Assembly (NCBI RefSeq): GCF_014397005.1 | Contig: NZ_JACGWS010000016.1 | Coordinates: 1-64,000 of the forward strand | Length of the DNA: 64,000 bases | Direction of reading: 5' to 3' | Source: Kordia aestuariivivens | Lineage (GTDB): Bacteria; Bacteroidota; Bacteroidia; Flavobacteriales; Flavobacteriaceae | Shown here: in pieces, positions 52,528 to 61,300 of the stretch | Layout of the letters: every line of letters begins with the position of its first letter | How positions within the stretch are numbered: position 1 is the stretch's first letter | Notes under the pieces: model-generated | The model's database searches: none | Seen by the model: only the letters and a program-made list of their open reading frames with translations | Told to the model about the DNA's origin: nothing | Position numbers and translations under genes: made by a program

Positions 52528-52544
52528 CTTATCAACTTGATAAG
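52528..52544 (+). repeat. Perfect inverted repeat between flavoprotein and asnB genes
   Basis: CTTATCAA (52528-52535), C, TTGATAAG (52537-52544): 8-bp arms around one base, just after the flavoprotein stop. Hairpin potential is limited by the tiny loop; an operator is possible. Confidence 0.4.
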
Positions 52545-52578
52545 TAGTATCAATACAAAACATACCAATTTATAAAAT

Positions 52579-54456
52579 ATGTGTGGAATAAGTGGAATTT
52601 ATAATTTCGATAGAGAACGTGTTGCCGATGAAAAGATCATAGTTCAAATGGCAAACAAAATACAACATCGCGGACCTGATGATGCAGCTTGCTATGTTGA
52701 CGGTCACGTTGGTCTTGGCTTTGTGCGACTAAGTATCATTGATTTAGATCATGGAATGCAACCGTTTTTTAGTCCGGATAAATCCATTGTAATGACCTGT
52801 AACGGAGAAATCTACAATTACAAGGAATTGCGTCATAAAATGGAAGCTAAAGGATATACCTTTCAAACAAACTGTGATGTGGAAGTCATTGTGTATTTAT
52901 ACATGGAATATGGTGTAGATTTCTTAAACATGATCAACGGTCAGTTTGCTTTTGCACTCTATGACAAAAAGAATGAACTCCTATTCATGGCGAGAGATCA
53001 TTTCGGAATCTGTCCTTTATTCTATGCAAATTTAGACGACGCTTTCATATATGGTTCGGAAATAAAAGCAATCTTAGAACATCCTGATGTGACTCGAAAA
53101 ATTGATCACAAAGGATTAGATCAAATCTTTACATTTCCAGCAAACATTGCGCCAGTTACATTTTTTGATGATGTAAGAGGTTTAGAACCTGGACATTACG
53201 CGATCTTAAAAAACAATAAGCTAGAAACTAAAGAATACTGGAATCTAGATTATCCGACAAGTAATTACGACTATGGTAACAAATCAGAAGAATACTATGT
53301 AGAAAACTTAAATGATCTACTCTTAAAATCAGTTGACTATCGTTTAAATGCAGATGTTCCAGTTGGTTTCTACCTAAGTGGCGGACTCGATTCTTCCATG
53401 ATTGGAGGCATGATGCGACACATAGACAAAGACAAAGAATTCAACTCGTTCTCCATTTGTTTTCCGAACACTGAAAACAAAGACATTAACGAGCAACGTT
53501 TTCAGCGCATGTTAAGTGAGAAAGTAAACTCTAAACACAACGAAATAGAATTTAGGTGGGACAATTTTGAAAGTAAACTGCGCGATGTAATTTATTATTC
53601 AGAATCTCCACTAAAAGAAACCTATAATATCTGTTCAATTGCTTTATCAGAAAGAGCAAAAAGTGAAAAAATCAAAGTAGTACTTTCTGGAGAAGGCGCA
53701 GATGAATTATTTGGTGGATATGCAGGGTATAAATTTGATGGACGACGTGAAGGAAACATCGGATATAAAGACTTAGAACACTTGCGAGAAGATGAGGTTC
53801 GGAAAAAACTTTGGGGAAATCCAGATTTCATATATGAAAAAAATGAAAACGAATTCAGAGAAACAAAACAAGCGCTCTATTCGTCACTACTAAACAAATC
53901 ATACAAAGATTTCGATTGCTTACGCGAACCAGCAATTGATCATGCACGTATAAAAGGCAGACATCATTTTCATCAACGTTCGTATGTAGATTTCAAACTG
54001 CGTTTAGGTGGACACTTAATTGCAGATCATGGAGATCGAATGACTTTGGCAAACAATGTAGAAGGTCGCTATCCATTTTTGGATGTAGATCTTATCAATT
54101 TCGCTAAAACAATACCGCCATCATTGATGGTAAAAGATATGCAAGAGAAATACATACTCAAAAAAGTGGCAGAAAAGTATGTGCCTTCTCAAATAATAAA
54201 CCGTGAAAAATTCGGATTTGTGGCGCCTGGAAGCCCACATTTACTTCGAACCAATAGTGAATGGGTAAATGATCTATTGTCTTACGATCGTATCAAAAGT
54301 CAAGGGTATTTCAATCCAGATACCATAGAACGTCTCAAAAAAATGTATAGTAGAGATGGATTTATTTTAAATCCACCATACGATTTAGATTTATTAATCA
54401 TCGTATTAACTTTCAATATGTTCATTGATGTCTTTGATGTACCGAATGCTTCATAA
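52579..54456 (+). CDS. asnB: Asparagine synthetase, glutamine-hydrolysing
   Basis: 625 residues. Class II glutaminase domain with nucleophile C2 (MCGISGIYNF), then RGPDDAACY and the GEIYNYKELR block. The synthetase domain has the PP-loop S267-GGLDSS and LSGEGADELFGGY. Both halves look intact, so it should make Asn from Asp, Gln and ATP, or amidate an acidic residue of the peptide as AsnB-like enzymes do in some NRPS clusters. It lies 57 nt downstream of the flavoprotein gene and 32 nt before the exporter gene on the same strand. Confidence 0.95.
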   Translation: MCGISGIYNFDRERVADEKIIVQMANKIQHRGPDDAACYVDGHVGLGFVRLSIIDLDHGMQPFFSPDKSIVMTCNGEIYNYKELRHKMEAKGYTFQTNCDVEVIVYLYMEYGVDFLNMINGQFAFALYDKKNELLFMARDHFGICPLFYANLDDAFIYGSEIKAILEHPDVTRKIDHKGLDQIFTFPANIAPVTFFDDVRGLEPGHYAILKNNKLETKEYWNLDYPTSNYDYGNKSEEYYVENLNDLLLKSVDYRLNADVPVGFYLSGGLDSSMIGGMMRHIDKDKEFNSFSICFPNTENKDINEQRFQRMLSEKVNSKHNEIEFRWDNFESKLRDVIYYSESPLKETYNICSIALSERAKSEKIKVVLSGEGADELFGGYAGYKFDGRREGNIGYKDLEHLREDEVRKKLWGNPDFIYEKNENEFRETKQALYSSLLNKSYKDFDCLREPAIDHARIKGRHHFHQRSYVDFKLRLGGHLIADHGDRMTLANNVEGRYPFLDVDLINFAKTIPPSLMVKDMQEKYILKKVAEKYVPSQIINREKFGFVAPGSPHLLRTNSEWVNDLLSYDRIKSQGYFNPDTIERLKKMYSRDGFILNPPYDLDLLIIVLTFNMFIDVFDVPNAS

Positions 54457-54488
54457 ATTTTAATTCTCTTTCTTAAAACCAACACTAA

Positions 54489-56177
54489 ATGAATTTTATC
54501 AAAACATTATTAAACAGATCTAAAAAAGCCATGGGCTTCATGCTGATCTTAGGAATATTCAATAGTATTCTTAATGCGGGATTATTAATCTTTATAAACA
54601 ACACCATTATCAGAGAACCAATTCCATTCTTTCCAGAATATGATTGGGCGTTTTTCATTGCCATTATTTTAGCATCATTGCTATGTTCTCGTTTCTTTCA
54701 AACGTACATGATTCGGTTAACCAATAACTTATTGTTTGATTTTGAAATAATGATTCTAAAAAAATTACGAATGGCTTCCTATCAAGATTTTGAAGATATA
54801 GGAAATGAAAAAATATACACAGCCATCAATGATACAAAAGTATTAGGAAATGTTCCTGAAGTATTCATGAATGCGTTCAACTCCTTAATCGTAATCTTCG
54901 TTTGTTTCGGATATCTATTCTACATCTCTCCAATTGGAGCTGGTTTAGTGGTGGTAACAATGGTTTTCTTATTAATCTTTTATCTAGTAAGAAACAATGC
55001 TATTGAGAAAGAATTAAATGAACGAAGAGACCTTCAAAACACGTACTATCAGTATCTAGCTGATATGTTGCATGGTTTTAAAGAATTGAAAATGGGAATC
55101 TTGCGAAACAATAATATCTTCAATAAATTCCTAGTAAAAAACAGAGTAAAAGGAAAAGACATTGCCATAGATACTTCTATAAAATATATGGATAATGAAC
55201 TGACAGGATATTATAGTTGGTATATCATCTTAGGAATTGTCATGTTTGTATTACCAGGCGCTTTCAATATAAGTTCTGAAAAAACAACGGCTTTTCTAAT
55301 CACAATCTTATACCTTATTGGACCTGTAGCGGTTTTAATTACGTTAATTCCAACCTATACAATGGTAAAAATTGCAGCAGAACGCTTAAATCTTATAGAG
55401 CAAATGCTTGATCCAATTCAGGACAAAATTGAAAAAACCAAGCTAAACGATGCAGAACCATTTAAAGAAATACAATTCAAAAACGTAACATATTTCTACA
55501 ATGATGAAGAAAGAAACCAGAAATTTTACTTACAACCAATAAATTTGACCATCAAAAAAGGAGAAATCATATTTGTAACTGGTGGAAATGGTAGTGGTAA
55601 AAGTACATTTGGAAACCTACTTACAGGATTATATAAACCGTATGAAGGCGATATTTACTACAACGGCTTGCCTATTGACAGAGGTCAGTTAATGTATTAC
55701 AGTGATAAAATCTCAGCAGTCTTTACTACAAACTATATCTTCAGTGAAAACTATGATGAATTTCAATTAGCAGCTGACAATAACGAACTCACAGCACATA
55801 TTGATATGATGAAAATGCAGGAAATACTTCATCTAAATGAAGAGAAAAATGCATTTGATAAAAACCTGTCCAAAGGGCAACAAAAAAGGCTTGCGCTTAT
55901 TTATGCACTACTAGAAGACAAAGAAATCATCGTATTAGATGAATGGGCAGCGGAGCAAGATCCTGGGTTTAGAAAATATTTCTATGAAGAAATATTACCA
56001 CACTTAAAAGAGCAAGGGAAAACAATCATAGCAATTACCCATGATGACGAATATTATGACAAAGCAACGCGAGTTATCAAATTTAATTTTGGAAAAATTG
56101 TAAGCGATAAAGATAATTTGGCACAGTTTATGAAAAGTAAAACACAAAGGACTATAAAACAAGTAGGAAAAAGTTAA
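54489..56177 (+). CDS. Cyclic peptide export ABC transporter, fused membrane and ATPase domains
   Basis: 562 residues, half-size exporter. Six membrane helices occupy residues 15-300 (MGFMLILGIFNSILNAGLLIF, FFIAIILASLLCSRFF, FVCFGYLFYISPIGAGLVVV, IILGIVMFVLPGAF, AFLITILYLIGPVAVLI). The nucleotide-binding domain has Walker A GGNGSGKST (365-373), signature LSKGQQKRLAL (460-470) and Walker B IIVLDEWAAEQDP. The shortened, SKGQ-type signature and overall length fit the SyrD/PvdE-like cyclic peptide exporters. It would move the finished peptide, or a periplasmically matured precursor, across the inner membrane. The thioesterase gene starts 6 nt after its stop. Confidence 0.9.
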   Translation: MNFIKTLLNRSKKAMGFMLILGIFNSILNAGLLIFINNTIIREPIPFFPEYDWAFFIAIILASLLCSRFFQTYMIRLTNNLLFDFEIMILKKLRMASYQDFEDIGNEKIYTAINDTKVLGNVPEVFMNAFNSLIVIFVCFGYLFYISPIGAGLVVVTMVFLLIFYLVRNNAIEKELNERRDLQNTYYQYLADMLHGFKELKMGILRNNNIFNKFLVKNRVKGKDIAIDTSIKYMDNELTGYYSWYIILGIVMFVLPGAFNISSEKTTAFLITILYLIGPVAVLITLIPTYTMVKIAAERLNLIEQMLDPIQDKIEKTKLNDAEPFKEIQFKNVTYFYNDEERNQKFYLQPINLTIKKGEIIFVTGGNGSGKSTFGNLLTGLYKPYEGDIYYNGLPIDRGQLMYYSDKISAVFTTNYIFSENYDEFQLAADNNELTAHIDMMKMQEILHLNEEKNAFDKNLSKGQQKRLALIYALLEDKEIIVLDEWAAEQDPGFRKYFYEEILPHLKEQGKTIIAITHDDEYYDKATRVIKFNFGKIVSDKDNLAQFMKSKTQRTIKQVGKS

Positions 56178-56183
56178 CTTTAT

Positions 56184-56894
56184 ATGGTGAATTTAGTTTG
56201 TTTACATTTTGCAGGAGGAAACAAATATTCCTACACTCCTTTGGAAGCGTTTTTAGATCGTAACATTAAGTTGATTACACTAGAACTTCCTGGAAGGGGA
56301 AGACGATTTCAAGAACCTTTACTAACAAATGTAAATGAGGTCGTAAATGATTTATTTGAACAATTAAAAAACAACGTAACAAAACCGTATGCTATTTTTG
56401 GTCACAGTATGGGAGCGATTTTAACTCACTTATTGACGCGTAAAATAGTAGAAAGTGAATTTGCAAATCCAATTCACTTATTTGTTTCGGGTGCTAGAGC
56501 TCCAAAAATTAAAAGGCTTCCACCTTTTTATCACGATTTACCGAAAGATGAATTTGTAGATAAAATTAGAAAAATGGGTGGATGTCCAGAAGAAATACTA
56601 GCAGATGATGAACTTATGGCACTATTTGAGCCTCCGCTAAGAGCAGATTTTAAAGCGATTGAAACGTATGAATATAAAAAACAGGAACCTTTAAAAATTC
56701 CATTAACAGTTTTCATAGGAAACAAAGACAAAGTTACATGGGAAGAAGCAAAAGCTTGGCAAGATGAAAGTACGCATACCATTGATATCAAAGAATTTGA
56801 AGGAAATCATTTCTTCATATTTCAACACAAAAAAGAAATAACAGCGCTATTTAACTATTACATAAAAACAAAAACCTTATTAAATAACTATTAA
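56184..56894 (+). CDS. Type II (editing) thioesterase
   Basis: 236 residues, normal for stand-alone TEII enzymes of NRPS/PKS loci. Alpha/beta hydrolase with the nucleophile elbow G-H-S75-M-G, opening HFAGGNKYSYTPL and LELPGRGRR, the acid near IGNKDKVT (about 186) and the catalytic His in EGNHFFIF (about 213). It removes stalled or wrong acyl groups from PCP domains, including acetylated carriers. As no terminal TE domain occurs in the visible NRPS parts, it might alternatively help release, but editing is the default. Genes before and after are 6 and 10 nt away. Confidence 0.95.
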   Translation: MVNLVCLHFAGGNKYSYTPLEAFLDRNIKLITLELPGRGRRFQEPLLTNVNEVVNDLFEQLKNNVTKPYAIFGHSMGAILTHLLTRKIVESEFANPIHLFVSGARAPKIKRLPPFYHDLPKDEFVDKIRKMGGCPEEILADDELMALFEPPLRADFKAIETYEYKKQEPLKIPLTVFIGNKDKVTWEEAKAWQDESTHTIDIKEFEGNHFFIFQHKKEITALFNYYIKTKTLLNNY

Positions 56895-56904
56895 ATTAAA
56901 AACT

Positions 56905-57504
56905 ATGAACGTAAATACTAAAACACTAGTAACCGCTTTAATTACACTATTTATTGTCTTTTCTGCAACTGCCCAAAAGAAGATGAATGTAGATGTAAAA
57001 CCCAATTTAATAATGACCTACTCAGCTGACGGACCTCAAGGAAGTCAAGTATTATTTGCATTAAAAATCAATGAAATGGATGCAGAAACTGTTAAGTTCA
57101 AATACACGATGAGTAACGGAGACAAACAGTTTTCTGGAAACTGGGTAATGTCTGCAGAAGGATTAGAAAGTGGAAAATACTTTAACTGGCAAGGTCTTGG
57201 ACCTGGAGAAGTAAGAATTCTTCCTAAAGATCAAACCATATTTAGTGTATCAAAAGCGTTTTTTGACGAAATAAAAAGCAAAAAAACGGCACAATATGAT
57301 GAGAAAACTTTCGAATTGAAAGAAATTCCAAAAGGAAAAGAAATCAAAATTGATGGAGAAGAAGTGGACGCAATATACATCGTTGAAAAAGATGGGGAAA
57401 CACAATATTGGATTCTTAACAATAGAGATTTACCTTTCATCATCAACTCTAATGGTGCACAAGGACCTTCATTTAAACTTTCTAAAGTAGGAATGGGTAA
57501 ATAA
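56905..57504 (+). CDS. Secreted protein of unknown function in the NRPS operon
   Basis: 199 residues with a clear signal peptide (LVTALITLFIVFSATAQ, cleavage about residue 24). The mature part is beta-rich (NLIMTYSADGPQGSQVLFALKI, TVKFKYTMSNGDKQFSGNWVM) and ends with WILNNRDLPFIINSN and a short basic tail. I recognise no family. It lies only 10 nt after the thioesterase gene, so it is in the operon and exported; plausible roles are periplasmic chaperone, immunity or product-binding protein. A terminator-like hairpin follows. Confidence 0.75.
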   Translation: MNVNTKTLVTALITLFIVFSATAQKKMNVDVKPNLIMTYSADGPQGSQVLFALKINEMDAETVKFKYTMSNGDKQFSGNWVMSAEGLESGKYFNWQGLGPGEVRILPKDQTIFSVSKAFFDEIKSKKTAQYDEKTFELKEIPKGKEIKIDGEEVDAIYIVEKDGETQYWILNNRDLPFIINSNGAQGPSFKLSKVGMGK

Positions 57505-57536
57505 TAAAAAGGGAACAAAAATAAAAATTAATGCAG

Positions 57537-57581
57537 AATGTATCTAGAAAATTTCTAGGTACATTTTGTATTAATACAAAA
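57537..57581 (+). terminator. Two adjacent palindromes directly upstream of the PPTase gene
   Basis: Hairpin 1 pairs 57537-57550 with 57552-57565 (one G-T) and is followed by T-rich DNA, terminator-like. Palindrome 2, TTTTGTATTAATACAAAA at 57564-57581, is perfect and ends 4 nt before the PPTase ATG, covering its ribosome-binding region. Confidence 0.55.
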
Positions 57582-57585
57582 AATC

Positions 57586-58227
57586 ATGAGAGTTTATTAT
57601 GCTAACATAAACCAGCCGCTAAACACTTTTGACTTTCAAAGGTATCTTGACCAAATGCCGCTTGTTATTCAACAAAAAATTTGTCGTTACAAAAATTGGG
57701 AAGATGCACACACTTCGTTGGTAGGGAAACTATTGCTAATACAAGCTTTACAAGACATTGGGTTTCCAAAAATTGATCTATCTGTACTCACATACAATCA
57801 ATACGGTAGACCTTCCATTCCTGGGAAAATAGACTTTAACATTTCACACTCTAAAACTTTAGTGATGTGTGTTGTTACAACCAACGGAAGTATTGGAATT
57901 GATGTGGAAGCACTAAAACCAATAGACAAAACGGATTTTTACAATTGTTGGACACCAACAGAAACGAAAGCAATCTATACAGATCTAGAAGAGTACAATA
58001 CTTTTTACACGTACTGGACAAAAAAAGAAGCCGTAGTAAAGGCAATCGGAAATGGGCTAAACATTCCATTGCAAGACATAGAAATTACGGACAATCAGGC
58101 AACCGTACTAAATTATGGAAACTGGCACTTAAAAGAAATTCCACTTTCCGAACAATACATCGCTCATATTGCCACCAAAGAGCCCTACAATTCCCCCGTA
58201 GTTTTAATACAAAAACAATTTTCATAA
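57586..58227 (+). CDS. 4'-phosphopantetheinyl transferase, Sfp type
   Basis: 213 residues, Sfp/EntD size. The Mg-CoA motif is G-I-D106-V-E108, preceded by FNISHSKTLV (about 84-93) and followed by W144-T-K-K-E148-A-V-V-K-A. It transfers the phosphopantetheine arm from CoA to the serines of the PCP domains in both NRPS proteins. It is followed after 121 nt by the FAAL-NRPS gene. Expression may be tuned by the palindromes before its start and by read-through from upstream. Confidence 0.95.
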   Translation: MRVYYANINQPLNTFDFQRYLDQMPLVIQQKICRYKNWEDAHTSLVGKLLLIQALQDIGFPKIDLSVLTYNQYGRPSIPGKIDFNISHSKTLVMCVVTTNGSIGIDVEALKPIDKTDFYNCWTPTETKAIYTDLEEYNTFYTYWTKKEAVVKAIGNGLNIPLQDIEITDNQATVLNYGNWHLKEIPLSEQYIAHIATKEPYNSPVVLIQKQFS

Positions 58228-58249
58228 GCTGAATGTTCATACAGCTTAT
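58224..58249 (+). terminator. Hairpin spanning the PPTase stop codon
   Basis: ATAAGCTG (58224-58231) pairs perfectly with CAGCTTAT (58242-58249), loop 10 nt. No T tract follows directly; a weaker ATTCTT/AAGAAT pair with T6 lies at 58283-58303. Either could attenuate transcription into the next NRPS. Confidence 0.4.
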
Positions 58250-58348
58250 ACACAATTCAATATTCTCAAAAAAATAAGTCGAATTCTTTAAGAATAGATT
58301 TTTTCGCTCTTGCATTAAGCATAAGTGAACAACTTACCATATCACAAC

Positions 58349-61300
58349 ATGCGTATTGACAGTACTTTAGTAGACGTTTTGAAAAATGCCGCACAAGCAC
58401 AAACTGGGATTACGTTTATTCGTTCATCTAATGACGAATTAACGTATTCATATCAGGAATTGCTCAGTAAGGCATTATATACACTTCAGAATCTTCAAGA
58501 TTTTGGAGTGCAGTCTGGTGATGAAGTCATAATACAAGTAAATGATAACGCTGACTTCTTACAAGTTTTTTGGGCATGTATTCTTGGAAAAATAATTCCG
58601 GTTCCTGTGGCAATAGGAAGACAAGAAGGACACAAATACAAACTATACAATATTTGGAAAAAACTCAACAATCCTTTCTTAGTTTGGGATCAAGGATTAT
58701 TGGAAAAAATGATTTCATACAAAAGTGATGAAATTACCGAAACTGCATATCAAAAAATTGCCAAAACGACATTATTTACGACGGATGCTGTTCTCGAAAA
58801 ATCGCACGGAACTATAAATGATACGATACAATCTGAAGACATTGCGTATATTCAATTCTCGTCTGGCTCTACAGGAAATCCAAAAGGAGTTGTACTAACA
58901 CACGCTAACTTAGTAGCGAATATTGTTGATATCGCAAATCGTTCAGAAATTACACAAACAGATCGTTCCTTAAGTTGGTTGCCTTTAACGCATGATATGG
59001 GACTAATATGTTTTCACTTATCATGTACGCTACGGAAAATTGAACAATTCCTGCTACCAACCACACTATTCATAAGAAGACCTTTACTTTGGATGGACAA
59101 AGCAAGCGAGCATAAAGCAAGCTTACTCTACTCTCCAAACTTTGGTTGTCAATACATACTATCCGCTGTTTCAACAGCAAAAAAACCAATCGATTGGAAT
59201 CTTTCCAACGTACGAATCATGTACAATGGCGCGGAACCAATCTCGTGGAAACTGTGCAATCAGTTTCTAGAAGAAATGAGTCAATTTCAATTGGCTTCAT
59301 CCATACTATATCCAGGTTACGGATTGGCAGAAGCATGTGTGGCAGTAACACTTCCAATCGTTGGAAACCCTTTCAAAAGTTACTTTGTAGATCGCGATCA
59401 TTTAAAAATTGGAGATAAAATAGTAGAAGTAACAAACGGAAATACATCCAACAGTACCTCTTTCGTGGAAGTTGGAAGACCTTTAGCACAATGTGGTGTT
59501 CGCATCAGCAATGATCTTGACGAAGTACTTGACGATAAACACATTGGACACATTCAAATCAAAGGCGCAAATGTTACAGAAGGATATTACAACGATCCCG
59601 AAGTAAGTGCGGATTGCAAAACAAAAGATCACTGGCATAGAACAGGTGATTTAGGTTTTATGTATGATGGTGCTTTGATCATAACTGGACGTGCTAAAAA
59701 CTTGATTATCATCAATGGACAAAATATTTATCCGCAAGATATTGAGGAAGTAATCTCTGAAAAACTGAATCTAAAGCCAGGAGTTGTTGTTGCGTGTAGT
59801 GCTCGAAAAGATGTAAATCATTCAGAAGAATTACTAATATTTGTGCAACAACGTCGTGTATCGGAAGAATTCATTCCTACCATATGGAATGTAAAACGTG
59901 AAGTGCTCAACGAATTAAACTTAGAAGTTCAGCAAGTAATTGCGGTGCGAAGCATTCCAAAAACAACAAGCGGAAAAGTACAGCACTATCAATTAGTGCA
60001 ACAATATCTCAAAGGAGAGTACGAAGAACAAATTCAGACGATTGCTGAGTTAGAAAAAGAATTAATCCGCAAAGAAGACGAAAACGCAACTTCCTTAGAA
60101 GACAAGTTATGGTCAATTGCAAAAAACATACTTAAAAATGATACTCTAGAAGTTTCTCAAAACTTCTTTACAGATGGATTCAACAGTCTAAAAGCAACCG
60201 CATTACTATCAAGAATTCATCGACTTGGCTATCAAATATCAATAGAAACACTTTTCAAAAACGCGAGTGTAGCTGAATTAAGCGAATATCTAAAGAATGA
60301 AAAACGTGAACATGTAGCGCAAATTCAAGTTGCGGAAACAAAAGAAAACTATCCATTAACGCAAGGACAACAGCGGTTTTGGATGTTGCATCAATTCAAT
60401 CAAAGTACGGCATCACACATTACAAGTGTTTCAAAAATTAAAGGGGAATTTCATCCAGAAGCTTTCGCAAAAGCAATGAAAACGATTGTCAATCGACATG
60501 ACAGTTTACGAACAGTTTTCAAAACAAAAGCTGGCGAAGTCTATCAACAGATCATTCCAGCTATGAGTTTTGAATTTGAAGTTGGTGTGTTGGATTTCAG
60601 CAGTCAATTGGAGCCAGAAACATTAGCAAAATCACGCGCGTATGATGTTGCAAATAGCAGTTTTGATCTTTCAGAAGGACCTTTGCTTCGCGTGGAACTT
60701 ATCAAAATATCAGAAGCACAGTACTATTTCACTTTCGTGATTCATCATATTATCAGCGATGGTTGGTCCATTGACATTATCAGCAAAGAGTTACAATCCT
60801 TATACAAATCATACAGTTTAGGAAGTGATTCAGCACTTGCACCACTTCGTTTGCAATACAAAGATTACGTAGCTTGGTATGCATCGTATGAATCCACAAG
60901 TTCGTATGAAGCTTCTCGCGCATATTGGTTAGATCGTTTTTCAGGCGAATTACCAACTTTAGAATTACCATTTTCACACAATAGTGGCGATGCATTATCT
61001 TTTTCAGGAGCATACTTACATCATACTTTTGACAACAACATAAGTAAAAAATTAAAAGAACTTTGCGCTTCACAGCAGGTAACTACGTTTACCGGAATCA
61101 TGAGTGTGTTGAGCAGTTTATTCTATCAATTGACAGGAAACACCGATATGATTATCGGAACCGATACAGCAGGAAGAATTCATCAAGATTTAGAAAATCA
61201 AGTTGGATATTACTTGAACTTATTACCAATTCGAATTGATTTTTCAAGCGAAGACAGTTTTACAGAAGTATTAGCTTCAGTTCATGAACATTTATTGGCA

